A stretch of 64,000 nucleotides of DNA, taken from positions 1 to 64,000 of the forward strand of contig CALYLX010000051.1 of NCBI GenBank assembly GCA_944990035.1, given 5' to 3'. The stretch is from Clitopilus passeckerianus. Its lineage: Eukaryota; Basidiomycota; Agaricomycetes; Agaricales; Entolomataceae. A program made the position numbers and the translations under genes. The notes under the pieces were generated by a model. That model searched no databases. It was not told where the DNA came from and was given only the letters and a program-made list of their open reading frames with translations. Below are positions 23,453 to 34,280 of the stretch, one piece after another (position 1 is the stretch's first letter; every line of letters starts with the position of its first letter).

Positions 23453-23790
23453 GGCGCATAGGCTTTAAGCCTAGTCTGGTAGATTACCATTCAATTCGAT
23501 CTTGTGATACGATCGATACCTGCGTTGCTTGTTCGTTATTGTCATTCGTTGGCTTATAAGAGCAGAGATAATGAACAGCCTCGTTGATTAGAACTTAAAT
23601 GATTTGCCCACACCGGGATACAACATGCGCCGACAATGCGGCGGCTATGCTCAGGGCTGTACTATATCTCTCCCAGAACGACGATTCACACGACGCGCAG
23701 CAAGCCGAAATGGCTTTTCTTACTACGTTCTTTGGAGGAGGCACGCCTAAGTAACATCGAGTCATCTCTCGGAGGCAAGGGGCAAGCACG
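23453..23790. other. Intergenic interval
   Basis: About 340 bp. A 52-codon plus-strand frame (about 23599-23755) starting MICPHRDTTCADNAAAM is open but unsupported by any family; it may be leader sequence of the next gene. Confidence 0.35.
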
Positions 23791-24885
23791 ATGATTATTG
23801 ACGCCAAAGTTGACCCAGACCAGCCTGAGGAATTACCTCCCTTTAGTCGACGTGATCCTCACGTGGCTCCTTCTCGAGCTTTCAGCGTCCCAGCCAGCCA
23901 AGACTCAATAGAATATGACAGAGATCGGTTGCTTCCCCCTCCGCCTCATCGAAATAGACTTGGAGAACTCAGAGCTACAGGGTCGACACCTGATCTCAAG
24001 CTGGTCGTCGAGTCCCCTACCGGGTCCTCAATACAGACTTCCCCAACATTGCCAGGTTCAAGCTCACAAGCTGGGTTAGGCCAATGGCACGCAACCGGAA
24101 GTTCTCTGACGTTGATACCCCTACATTTCATGCAAAAGGGTTCTATTCCTATCACAGGTACGTACAATCAAACCCGACACTCTTCGAGATGTCGGACATC
24201 CAAGACCCCTTACTAACTCGTACCGTTAAGGAACCTACCATATCGACCCCAGAGCATCTGCCGTTGGGTTTGACGATACGAAAGGGTTTCAATCAAAGAA
24301 AAAGGCATATCCTCAAGCCTCCTTTCGCACCAAACATGGAGAGGTTTCCTTGTCCCTGTCAACGACTGGAAAGACCAGAAGAGAAGGTCAAAAAGTTGAT
24401 GTCCTCGTGGCTTCTTGGTCAGGCAACATTACCGTTCAGCTGGTACGCGATTTCGGACTCGTCTCATCGCATTTACGATTATCCCCTCCTTAGCTAACCC
24501 CAGCACCTGAGAGTCCTGCAATGGGCTTGGAAGTGTTCTCCGTCCGAGGTATGGAACACCAAGAACATTGGTTGATGCTTGGCTGATTCTTTGCGTAGGG
24601 GACATTCTCCTTCTCTTGCCCCTTACCTACAGTGGCATGTTTCATGTCAAATCACATTGGGGAAGCCTCAAATTCCTCCCCAACTTCAAGAAAGCAATGA
24701 AGATAATCCATGAAGCCGATTCCGAAGCCATTGTGATGTTGGGGGACCATTTGGTCAGAGACAAATCCCCAGTCAACTTTGCCCAGATGAAGACACGCTT
24801 CGGGAGCATTATCATAGGCTTCAGCGGCGTGGACTCACATGATTTCAAGAATGGATTTTGGCAGACAGTCATGAAGAGATTCTGA
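23791..24885 (+). CDS. DUF7330-type basidiomycete protein
   Basis: Unknown function; proteins of this type are common in Agaricomycetes. The ATG at 23791 gives MIIDAKVDPDQPEELPPFSR, a typical opening with an acidic Pro-rich head, followed by about 100 low-complexity residues rich in S, P, T and G. After an intron near 24160-24230 come the beta-rich blocks FRTKHGEVSLSLSTTGK, VDVLVASWSGNITVQL, then RVLQWAWKCSPSE, GDILLLLPLTYSGMFHVKSH, WGSLKFLPNF and GSIIIGFSGVDSHDF. The alternation of short strands with SGNI/SGS turns suggests a beta-sandwich or beta-helix. No signal peptide or membrane segment. The exact joins around 24100-24230 are uncertain. The family name is recalled, not searched. Confidence 0.75.
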
Positions 24886-25476
24886 GGCGTGCCCCCTATG
24901 TCAAGGCTCCGGGCGCGATGTGGAGGCCTCAGGTGAACGACGGTGTAGATCCATCTAGCTCTTGGCATGTCAATGCTCGTCCCGCTTCTTTCCTTCCTTG
25001 CGCCTCGATGATCGACATACAGATCCTCCACCCTCCTATGTTCGATCTAATTTCCCCGCGTTATGCCCAGGGAACGAAATATACAAGACCCCACACGAGT
25101 TTCCGATATGGCTTGCGATGCACCCCAGATTCGCAGTGCCACATATCCGCCATCCGACGACCGTTTGCGGCTCGCATTAATGTGCCTCCGTCCACACTCG
25201 GAGCACTCGCGTTCAACGCCACAAGACCGTCTTGAATGTGACTAAAGGATGATGGATGTCCCTCAGGGCCTAATTAACGGACTGGTGCTTATCGAGGGAT
25301 TGAAATTCGCCACAGTTATGAATCCGTATTGTAACGTAGGATGTCAGACTTTTAGTCGGATTAATTCTTAGGAGAACTTTACAAAAACTTGTTACAAATG
25401 CACGAAAGCTTATGGAGGCCTAAATGCTGTGATGACTTTGTGTTTGGCTAGTTACATGACACATAACAGTTAAAAT
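24886..25476. other. Intergenic interval upstream of the tRNA
   Basis: About 590 bp. Overlapping open frames at 24858-25245 share the same bases in different frames and show no family resemblance. They probably reflect composition and the 3' region of the preceding gene. Confidence 0.45.
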
Positions 25477-25550
25477 GGGTCGATGGCGTAGTTGGTTATC
25501 GCATCTGTCTAACACACAGAAGGTCCTCAGTTCGAGCCTGGGTCGACTCA
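25477..25550 (+). tRNA. tRNA-Val (anticodon AAC)
   Basis: Folds as a 74-nt intron-less tRNA. The acceptor stem GGGTCGA pairs with TCGACTC (one G-U), with A as discriminator base. The D arm is GCG-loop-CGC. The anticodon stem TCTGT/ACAGA closes the loop CTAACAC, giving anticodon AAC. The T arm is CTCAG/CTGGG with TTCGAGC in the loop. Internal promoter boxes fit Pol III: box A TGGCGTAGTTGG and box B around GTTCGAGCC. AAC reads valine GUU directly and, after wobble inosine, GUC and GUA. Confidence 0.95.
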
Positions 25551-25554
25551 TCAG

Positions 25555-25560
25555 TTTTTT
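25555..25560 (+). terminator. Pol III T-run terminator of the tRNA gene
   Basis: Six T residues start five bases after the discriminator base, the expected Pol III stop signal. Confidence 0.8.
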
Positions 25561-25807
25561 CATGTGCTGGATTTTTGTGACGCAGACCTTTGGATTCATA
25601 GTCAATAGAACCGGCCGAAACCTTGCAAGTAGATTTTTGAAAACGAACTTTCAGCAGTAATAAAGAGTATATTGTGTACATTGAGCAATACGGGTATGTA
25701 GTACAAAACACCATAGCACCATAGAACGAGCCTCATCAGCTCTCTGAACCCTCAACCATTATGGTATGGACACCTCGTTAGTTTCCAGTGGTAGCGGGAG
25801 AACCAAC

Positions 25808-27251
25808 TCAGAACGCCGTCGTCGAATCGACCTCAATAGTTGGTACAATCGAGGCGATAAACTTCAAGAAAACTACCAAGTAGAAATCAACCCTCATACC
25901 CTCAACCTCATCGTCATCTCCAGCATCTTTGGAACCCGAGACCGGTCCACTGACCTTCCTGCTGAACCACCTCTTCTTAGAGTCCTTGGAGGGGATAGAT
26001 TGGCCGGCAGCCTTGCGTCGGGCTAACTGAGCTTCGATGATGGAGGCGTTCATCCTGTCAATGACTTTCTTCATGACATTGGAATGTTTGCAGGGGTGCA
26101 CAGAGGCGGCTTGCAGTGATGTGCTGTGGATGAAGGGTTCAATTGTGACGGTCTTTTGTGCGTGGTCCGCGGAGATGTCTTGGAATATTTGGGCTGGGGT
26201 CAAGGGTTTACCATTCTGGAATACAGAAAAAGATTAGGGAATAGGGAATGGTGAAATGTATTAGGTGGACTAACCTCGTCGTATCCAATGAGCCAAGAGC
26301 GAGGTGTCTGGTAGTATTTGTCGTATGTGATCATCACATCGTACGTTCGTACTTGCAGAAGGTTGCCCTTCGCAGGTTCGATCTCGCTTATTTAGGAATA
26401 TGAGCATCATGTATAGCAAAAGCACGCAAGATATGCCTACCTAGCGTCAACAACAACCTTCGAAGGCTTGGGAGCGGCAGCAGCGGTGTCCTCCTCTTCC
26501 TCAATCTCGTCCTCCATATCAGGGATATCATCCATATCAGGTATCTCTCCTGGTGTTGTCCCTCCAATGGACACATTGCCCATCTTAGCTGTCACCTCGT
26601 CTTGGTCGCCATCCAAATCAGGGATGTCGGCAATAGTGCCCGCATTGGCAGCAGAGTCCTGAGTGGCCTTCCTCCCAGCATGGGTTTCGACCCACTCATC
26701 TTCGCCAGAAGCATTGGGAGTTGAGGAGTCAGCAAATGAGAGCAAACGTTCTGCATCCTCGTCGGCATCGGTGTAAGCGAGAGAAGTGGCACGACGGAGG
26801 CAGGGCACGCCGCGTGTTACTAGGTACTGCTTATCTTTGGGCAGGAAGTCTCTAGTCTTGGTTGCATCTCCAGCTTCCCTGTTTATGTCGTGTATTAGTT
26901 TCAACAAGTCATATTAACACGAGGACGGCCCAAACCATTTCCACACGGGGAACTTGTACACCAGAAAGTCGCCTGCAGCAACGAACTCCTCTGTTGCCGC
27001 AGTCAGAACGATAATACGCGTTAATGTGCGTCTCAATGAGCTTACCAGGCGTGATACGACCTTCCTCCTTGAATCTGCTCTCCTTCAACACCTAGTAACG
27101 CCTATCAGCTACCGATCTACAGTCAGGTGAAATTCAGCTGAGTGGCGTACTGGACTGAGCATGTCGCGAACATTGAAGAAATGAGACTGTCCTGGAGGTT
27201 AGTCTACAACTTTTCGTGGACTTTCCTAGTTCATACCTGAAGAGCCTGCAT
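25808..27251 (-). CDS. ATG3: Atg3, E2-like enzyme of Atg8 lipidation
   Basis: E2-like enzyme that transfers Atg8 to phosphatidylethanolamine in autophagy. The start at 27249-27251 begins MQALQ, split from [13 protein letters not shown] by an intron, the usual N-terminal membrane-sensing helix. [20 protein letters not shown] follows, then a long acidic flexible region with D/E-rich repeats (about 26470-26640). The E2 core has [20 protein letters not shown] and LIGYDENGKPLTP, and the catalytic cysteine lies in [15 protein letters not shown] (about 26060-26100). The C-terminus [20 protein letters not shown] ending in STTAF is the family's invariant end. About 350 residues, normal length. Divergent from the aldo/keto reductase with 184 bp between starts. 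Confidence 0.95.
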
Positions 27252-27435
27252 CGTTGGTGGTCGTAAAAGTGAAAGATCAGTGCAAAGGCTAGTGGTCGCA
27301 CTCCAAATCGATTCAACCTTCGGTTCAAAGCCTTGAGGCGTTCCAGGGCCACGTGGGGATAAGATACCCAATCTGGTCCCGCTTAGATCATTGTTCCTCT
27401 TAACGCCACACCCCGTAACTTGGCCTTTTACAGCG
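27252..27435. promoter_or_regulatory. Bidirectional promoter between ATG3 and the aldo/keto reductase
   Basis: The two divergent start codons are 184 bp apart, so regulatory sequence is shared. No TATA box stands out. Confidence 0.5.
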
Positions 27436-28542
27436 ATGTCGGGCGCAAAGATTGCTGCGAGAATCATCTATGGCACTGCCTGGTGAAGCGCTGTACTGTT
27501 ATGGTAAGAGAGAATCACTAACTTGGCTTGCTTAGGAAACAGGAGCGGACTACGGGCCTCGTAGTACAAGCCGTACAGCACGGCTTTCGAGCGATTGATA
27601 CAGGTGAGCAATGAAATACACCCGGAAGTACCTATGTTTACTGACAAGGCTCGAATAGCGTGTCAGCGAAAACACTACCGGTAAGTAGCTCCACCCTACG
27701 AGTGAGCACAACCAAGCAACCGCCGTGAAGTGAGGACCTTGTTGGCAAAGCTCTCCTGGAGCTTGACTCAAACCATGGCGTAAAACGCGAAGACCTCTGG
27801 ATACAGACAAAGTACATATCATCCTCCTCCTCTATTCTGAGCTATGCTGACCTCTCTGCTCAAGATATACCCCAATCGGTGGCCAGGACACCTCCAAGCC
27901 ACTCCCATATAAAGCCTCTGACCCCATCCCCCTTCAAGTCCAGACCTCTTTCCAAAAATCCCTGTCAAACCTGAACACCACCTACCTTGATAGCTACATT
28001 CTCCATTCACCACTCAAGTCCATTGAACTTACTCTCGAAGCTTGGCGTGAGCTCATAAAGCTCCAAGATGCTGGGAAAGTGAAGATGATCGGTATCAGCA
28101 ACACATACGATGTAGGCCTACTGCATGCCCTTGGGAAAGAGAGGAAGGTGCAGGTTGTGCAGAATAGGTGGTTCGAAGGGAATGCATGGGATAGGGAGGT
28201 GGTCCAGTACTGTCGGGAGAACGAAATCTTATACCAGTAGGTCCTTAGCCTCCAAGAAGTCGAGCCCATGCTAAACGCTCGCTCTGCAGGTCATTCTGGA
28301 CACTGTCCGGCTCTCCTACACTCCTCAAAAACCCTGCATTACTTGCCATTGCCCAAGCCTCGCAATGCACGCCAGCCCAGGCTCTCTTCAAAATAGCACA
28401 GCTGGAAGGTGTTACGCCACTCTCCGGCACCACTAGCGAGATTCATATGGGTCAAGACCTGGCTGTCGTCGACCTTTCGATACCAGATGACTGCCAAGCA
28501 TATTTGACGTCAGTCAAGGAGTTGTTGCGTGGACGTACGTAG
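27436..28542 (+). CDS. Aldo/keto reductase
   Basis: NAD(P)H-dependent carbonyl reductase with a (beta/alpha)8 barrel. Start at the ATG at 27436: MSGAKIAARIIYGTAW, then after an intron TTGLVVQAVQHGFRAIDTAC and KHYREDLVGKALLEL. The catalytic Asp sits in AIDTA and the Tyr in KHYRED. The candidate Lys is in LWIQTKYTP, spliced over 27810-27856. The next family blocks are YLDSYILHSPL (His of the active site), AGKVKMIGISNTYDVGLLHA, VVQNRWFEG and CRENEILYQSFWTLSG. The C-terminal part TPLSGTTSEIHMGQDLAVVD is the cofactor-binding region. Five introns; the join at 27495 gives W-K-Q in frame. About 290 residues. Substrate unknown. Confidence 0.9.
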
Positions 28543-28690
28543 TGGGCACTCTGCCTCGACTTCCTAGCAAGGCCTGGAACTCGTAGAAATATCATTGTAT
28601 CATTATTGATGTGTCTGGAATACGAATTGTAAGATGCGAACGATACCATCGTTCTCTTCCCCGGGACTGCAATAGGTACATGTCTCAATT

Positions 28691-29759
28691 TCAGAGAGTA
28701 CCTCCCTCCTTGGGCTTGGTCATTCTCAAGAAATAATTCCTCCTCTTCCTCCCCTTCTTCGTATCTTTCCCATCCTCGCGACTGGCATCCTCAGAAATGT
28801 CCACCTTCCCAATCGCCCAGTTGTAGGCAGTACTGATAGGTGTATCGTTACACCTCGCCATCTCGCACGCCAGCTGACTCCAAGAAGGTTGCATGGAAAC
28901 AGGCGTCCAAAGTCCCCCTCGGGTAGAGTTCGGATTGAAAGCCATTTCCACCTTATCTGCCTCTGAGGAGCTGGCTTTTGGGTTGGGGTCCATCGGATCA
29001 CCCATGAGCTTTTGTAGCATTTTCATCCACTCGACGTGAGACAAATTAGGCTGGTCGGTGGTTGGGGCAGTCGCTTCCTCTTCCCATAGGTTATGGATGA
29101 GAATGGCAAGGCGGACGTCACGGAGAGTTGGACCAGGCAGTTCGAGGGCTTCTCTTTCTGCGGTATCTTCGGCATCCCATACAAAGCCCGCCGGACGCAC
29201 AGCGGAGTGTGTTTGTACCATAAGCTTGATATCTGCATGGGTTGGGTTGTTGTATATTGAGAACGAGACGGGGTGGTGCTGTGTACGAGTTGGATTTCTT
29301 TAGTTCTGAATTCTGCTAGACTTGGACACTCACCCTTTCCCTCCTGCAGAGAGTATTCAACTCGGTGAGAAACTTCATGGTCTGGTTCCAGCCCTTCAGC
29401 CTGTACCCAGCACTCAAGCCCAGTGTCCGAGGCTCCTTGTTCAACCGTGGCATAAAGCGTATTCCCCAACCACGGTCGTACAGAGGTTGCATGTAGTTCT
29501 CAAAGGAACTTTGGTTTAGCCAGGGTGTGGGCCAGCCTTTGACCCTGGGTGGAATGGGAAGTGTTTTATCCAGATTTGCAGAAACTTTTGGCCTTTCCGT
29601 TAGCGAGGTGTCAGAGCTCCCAGCTGGAGGTTTGCGGTTCTCGGAGTACAGTCTATATGTGCCATGACTTTGATGTGGCAAAACTCTGCGTCTTGGTGTT
29701 GGTATACAACGAATAGACGAGGATGGCGAGCGGAAGGTCGCGGTACGGGCAGCCAACAT
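28691..29759 (-). CDS. Pterin-4a-carbinolamine-dehydratase-like protein with mitochondrial presequence and C-terminal extension
   Basis: The segment FENYMQPLYDRGWGIRF to THSAV has the PCD fold pattern: GWNQTMKFLTELNTLC (the 'F..A..F...V' helix), then after an intron HHPVSFSIYNNPTHADIKLM and VQTHS, keeping the HHP active-site motif and the V..(L/M).TH strand. PCD dehydrates 4a-hydroxytetrahydrobiopterin; many fungal homologues have no proven pterin role. The chosen start at 29759 (MLAARTATFRSPSSSIRCIP) gives an Arg/Ser-rich presequence; an in-frame upstream start near 29831 is possible. About 175 residues follow the PCD core, including LRDVRLAILIHNLWEEEA and a basic end KKGRKRRNYFLRMTKP, which I cannot assign. 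Start and family are fairly sure, function less. Confidence 0.7.
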
Positions 29760-30060
29760 CTTGTTGGTGGTAGTTTGCGCCGCAGAATTTGCACACGTTT
29801 GATTAGCTTGCGTCCTCTTCTCATCCACCACCCTGCATAAGCTTCAAATCTCTTCCTCGTAACAACACCTTTGGAGGGTTCAGCCATTGTTACGACTTGG
29901 AAAGGTCTACTGACAGCGTATGCTCGAAGAATTCCCATATGGAGTTGCGCCATCTATTCACTGGGCGCCTAAGCACCACAGCATCGTCATGTCAGGACCG
30001 CTCCAAAACGCATGCTTTGCTGGGCAACGTTCATTACGGATGACGATTTCTCCGAGCGAC

Positions 30061-30068
30061 GATAAAAG
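30061..30068 (+). promoter_or_regulatory. TATA-like element shared with the second GH128 gene
   Basis: GATAAAAG lies 53-60 bp before the ATG at 30121. The second GH128 copy has GATAAAAGG at a nearly identical distance (37529-37537 on the minus strand), which supports a conserved core-promoter element. Confidence 0.5.
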
Positions 30069-30120
30069 CCTGGGTTCTGCTGGATGAAGGCCCAAATACC
30101 CTCTCGTGCAATAACCAACG

Positions 30121-31342
30121 ATGTTTCGTCCTCTCCGAGTCCCACTCGCTTTAGTTCTGCTATTCTCAAGTACCGTGCTGGGTGTGCCATACCTGAGTAC
30201 CAGACAGACGCAGAATACCACCTCAAAGGCTGGACTTGCATGGCCTAACGGTCCAACGGTGGATATCAGGCAGTTCAGGAGCACTGGGAAAATATCATGG
30301 TGAGTGCGGGCTGTTCGTGGTTAGTCGCTCATTGCTAAATATCTGGGCTTCATGCAGGTACTATACCTGGTCCACCTGGCCTGTAGATACCGATCTGGAA
30401 TTTGTTCCTCAATTTTGGGGTTCCAAGACTATCGACCAATGGGCCACCATCAACGATACTATTTCCAAGCACAAAGTCAAGAATGTGCTCGCAATGAACG
30501 AGTAAGCTCGTGGAATCGACTACTATTTTTGCTATGTTCAATCTGAAAACACAGACCTCAACAAACTGGGCAGTCAAATCTGTCTCCCCAAGATGGTGCA
30601 ATTCTCTGGAAAACATGGCTGGAGCCACTCCGCTCACTAGGCATACGACTGGGGAGCCCTGCACCCTCTAGCGCACCGAATGGCAAGACTTGGCTACAAG
30701 ATTTCTTTGGGGCATGTGCAGGAGGATGTAACGTTGACTTCATTGCTTTCCGTGAGTCCCATCCTGCCTATCCATCACTTTCAGATCTCCGTCGAACGTA
30801 GCTGACTACCCCTGGGGCCATCAGATTGGTACGGAATCAACGCCACAGAGTTCATTACCTACGTCGAAGACTTCCACAACACCTTCCAACGACCTCTCTG
30901 GATCACTGAATGGGATTGCCAAAACTTCGCCGACATGAATAAGCAGTGCGGCTACTCGGACGTTGTCAATTTTCTGAACACGACACAGACGTATATGGAT
31001 AATTCGCCGTTCGTGGAGAGGTACAGCTGGTATGGTGCCATGAAAGACCTGCAGGGGGTGAATCCGGTATGTTGTGTTCTTCTCGCCAGTGTTGGCACAG
31101 GGCAAAGTATCTAACTATGTCATACCATTCAGTACAATGCCCTCGTGGACTCCAATGGAAAGATCACCCCCCTGGGCTCCCAGTACATTGGCGCGTCAGC
31201 ACCAAATCCTGCTGCCGTCCCGGAACCGCCGAAAGGTGGGCTACCCACGGTTAAGAACGGTGCTCTCAATATGCTCTCGAGCGCGGCTGCTAATTGGATA
31301 GTTCTGGCTTCTTCTATCGTAGTGATATTGTACCTTTGCTAA
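30121..31342 (+). CDS. GH128 endo-beta-1,3-glucanase, probably GPI-anchored (copy a)
   Basis: Asl1-type glycoside hydrolase that cuts beta-1,3-glucan of the cell wall. The ATG at 30121 gives a signal peptide (MFRPLRVPLALVLLFSSTVL, cleavage near GVP). The GH128 blocks follow: SKAGLAWPNG, ISWYYTWSTWPV, LEFVPQFWGSKTIDQW, KNVLAMNEPQQ (acid/base Glu in LAMNE), LEPLRSLGIRLGSPAPSSAP, VDFIALHWYG, RPLWITEWDCQNF (nucleophile Glu in ITEW), FVERYSWYGAM, and LVDSNGKITPLGSQYI. The tail AAANWIVLASSIVVILYLC is a hydrophobic C-terminus preceded by small residues, typical of a GPI signal. Introns at about 30300-30357, 30502-30555, 30751-30824 and 31067-31133. No disruption. Convergent with a CCCH-type gene. 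Confidence 0.93.
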
Positions 31343-31522
31343 ATTCCTTTTACGTGCCACTTGGATCGTGTAATACCAGCAAGAACTTGGTTATGTACGT
31401 TATAATACTTTACAAGCTTTACAGATACCAGTAGTATATACCCCTTTGTATATTTCTCGGATATATCCTTCAAAATTCGTAGTCAATACATTTCGCGCCA
31501 CAACATTCTCTCATCTGTGTGT

Positions 31523-33398
31523 TCAGGTGGCATTCGCTTGGGGAGCTTCTGGTTGCGCTTCGGCTAACCTATGGCCAGGAGCTGGGAGACGAGAAGTCAG
31601 AACCACAGCAGGCTTGAGATAGAAGAAACACTGACCTCCTCCAAACTTACAAGTTCCCTTCTTGAGATAGAAGCACTTCGCACCTTGTGGGCAATAGTGT
31701 CCAAAGGGACAAGCATCACCCTTAGGGCAGGGGTACTCTAGCATAGGCAAGGTATATCAATATCCGACTCCCGAGCTTGGTACGATACTCACTCTTAATA
31801 ATGGAATCACAGGGGTTGATCTTTGCTTTCTTCCTGATCTCAGCCAGTTGGCTTGGATCCAGGCTATAATAGTGTGCGTAAATGCATGTTACACCATATT
31901 TGCACTTCCCAGAGACGTAGTAGCGGGTACAAGGTGGTGGAATCTCTGCATAGTCCGGTTAGTGTCGAGTAGTAGGTGTATAAAGGGAGAAAGACGCACG
32001 TTTAAACAGAGACTAAGGTTGAAAAAGAACATCAGTGGCAGTAAAGGATCTGGTGCGGTGACAACACAAACCAGCTTGGGGTCAAGAGGCCGTAGCTCCC
32101 CAGTATTATGAGCATTCCCATTCTTACTGTTTGATGGGGCTCCATCCAAAGATGCGTAATTCGCCGCTGGCGTCCCCAGCTGTGATACAGGAGAGATACT
32201 CCTTGATGCGAATGTATTCATATTTCCAGTCTGAATACTATTTCCTCGATTCTTGCGAGGTGACTGGGGTGGATTGAAGGCCTCTCCGTTCGAGTAACCA
32301 GAGGGACTTCCGAGTTTGTGTGAGAGGAATAGGTTTGAGAGAGGTGGCATGGTGGGAAGGCCGAGGTCAGCGATCCCAAACGCCACTTCGTTGTAACCGG
32401 GTAGGAGGATGAGTTTTCCCCCGAACCCGGAGGTGATGTGAGATCTGAGGGAGTTGGTATAGCCTGTGTCATGACAGCCTGGAACATAATGAGCAGTGCA
32501 CGAAATAGACGGCAGATTGACTGGCTGACCTCCAAATATGACTTTCTCCGTTTGTGGGATTTTGAGGTCATCCTCAAGGTGAGCTAATGGCAAAACTGAT
32601 TAGCTGACGGCGGTAAGAAGTAGCTGAAAGTAAAGAACCTTTTATTTTTTCATCCGCAGCCTCCTTGATTGCTCCAACATCAACTACCGAGAATCGCTCC
32701 GCGGCTTGATTGAATCCAGACATAAATTCTTCAAATTTCGTCTCAATAAGGCCCTCGTTCACATTGCCGAAGCGCTTATAAGCCTCGACCAAGCCGCGCT
32801 TATTGAGAAAAATCTTGACCCAGAGTTGGTAGGGTTGCGCTCCAAAATTTGCCTTGAGGTATTGTATGATCTCGTTTGACAGAGTCTGAGCAGCCTCTTG
32901 GCCGCCGTAACGTCCTCCGAGGATGTATTGTTGAGAGAAAATGACGCCATCTCCATCGAGGAGGGCGACAATTCGATGTCCCTGGGGAGGAGGCACTCAG
33001 ACAAGTGACTCGAAAGCAAGAACACGAATACCTTGATTGAATTCTGCAAGTCTCCTTTCTCTTTCTCTGATATGGAGTACAGATACCTATACTTGTCTTT
33101 TTCAGCCCTGAGGTCACTACAGAGGCTCTTATAGGCGTTTAAATCATCTTCCAAACTTTGGACTCGACTGGCATGCGAATTCTCTTTTCCACTGAGATTC
33201 GATATTTCAACTTGACAGTCAATCAGTAAACTAAAGCTTATTCAACTGCCGTCGAGACGTTACCTCGTAACTCGTTTAGAAGTAAATCACTGTTAAACAA
33301 ACCAGCGTCAAAAGCTGTTCAAGTGGTGAATCTAGGGGGTCATTAGGATTCACGTACATCTTTGTAGCCGCATCATGAGAAGTGCCCTCCGTTGACAT
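31523..33398 (-). CDS. DUF7923/CCCH zinc-finger protein, NYN/PIN-like (copy A)
   Basis: The ATG at 33396-33398 gives MSTEGTSHDAATKM, then small exons and a coiled coil (SLEDDLNAYKSLCSDL, EKDKYRYLYSISEKEK). The central domain reads HRIVALLDGDGVIFSQQYI, LWVKIFLNKRGLVEAY, FEEFMSGFNQAAERF, SVVDVGAIKEAADEKIK, KIPQTEKVIFGG, CHDTGYTNSLRSHIT, GGKLILLPGYNEVAFGIADL. Acidic residues ending strands (LDGDG, VVDVG, HDTGY) resemble a NYN/PIN nuclease core; this is inference. A Ser/Pro/Asn-rich linker (about 32090-32340) precedes CCCH fingers: CTRYYVSGKCKYGVTCIYAH (C-x8-C-x5-C-x3-H), CPKGDACPFGH, and a further Cys-rich block to about 31630. Ends QPEAPQANAT. Likely RNA-binding. Related to copy B at 34281-36054. 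The family name DUF7923 is recalled. Confidence 0.8.
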
Positions 33399-34280
33399 AA
33401 CCTTTCATAGATCCAGGAGGCACACGTCTTCGCTGGTTCTTCTAGCCAATGGGATGGACTCTGTACTAAGAAGAGCGCGTGGTCGCCTCGAGGGATCTTC
33501 AACTTTATCTCCGTGACATTAGGCAATGCTGTGAAGGTCACATGATTTGATGTCACGCTGGGCGCTTAACAGCCCTCTGTACCACGCAAAAATCACCAAA
33601 GACCCGAAAGCCCTTTCCGCGTTTACCCATAGTCTACGAGATCTGCCACTCCAGAGAACCGAGATCTCATGTTTCTGGCTTTCGCTTGGTTGTCTTAAAC
33701 TTACTAGCCGACCATTGCTGAACAGCTGCTACTTTGATGCGCTTGAGTCGAGGGGTAGAATCTATTTTGGCTGTTGCTAGGTGCGGAGAGCGTCTAGTGG
33801 CATGTCATGGGGTGAGGCCCATCTCAGGCCACTCGGGATACACACATATATACCCAGTACGCAGAAATCTAGGTACAAATAGAGTGACTTCCTCTTGTCA
33901 TTGGCCTGGTCACCTGCAGCAGACCATTACCTCTGGTTCGAAGGAACCACTACGCTTCAAGTCCTTTTTTCCGCTCTCTTTCCCTAAATTCGATTATTTC
34001 TGCCTTTGTGCAAGGTAAAATGCCCGGCGTTTTTACCCCTCACAGGTGATTATCTAGGATGGGCTTGGGTGCGTCGTAGGAAAGACATGACCACGGAACC
34101 CGCGTTCCTGTTTAGGGACCGATGCGCTGTACCTACACACGCATACCCACGATGAAGACATTCTCTGACACGCCCGCAAGTAATAGGTAGCTATGCTCTA
34201 AAGGGATTATATTAAAAGCATCTAGACTGCGCTCCTCCTCAACAGCTCTTCTACACGAACTGCTATGGCGCCCTATGCGC
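33399..34280. other. Intergenic interval between the two CCCH genes
   Basis: About 880 bp with no supported exon. Open frames at 33547-34018 are short and without family resemblance. It contains the promoter of copy A and the 3' end of copy B. Confidence 0.5.

Noticed and set aside
25475..25660. 61-codon open frame over the tRNA
   Set aside because: It covers the tRNA-Val gene and its terminator; the bases are explained by tRNA folding.
29600..29953. Longer minus-strand frame starting MAQLHMGILRAYAV near the PCD-like gene
   Set aside because: It is in a different frame from the PCD core and would need an unsupported splice; the start at 29759 with a presequence fits better.
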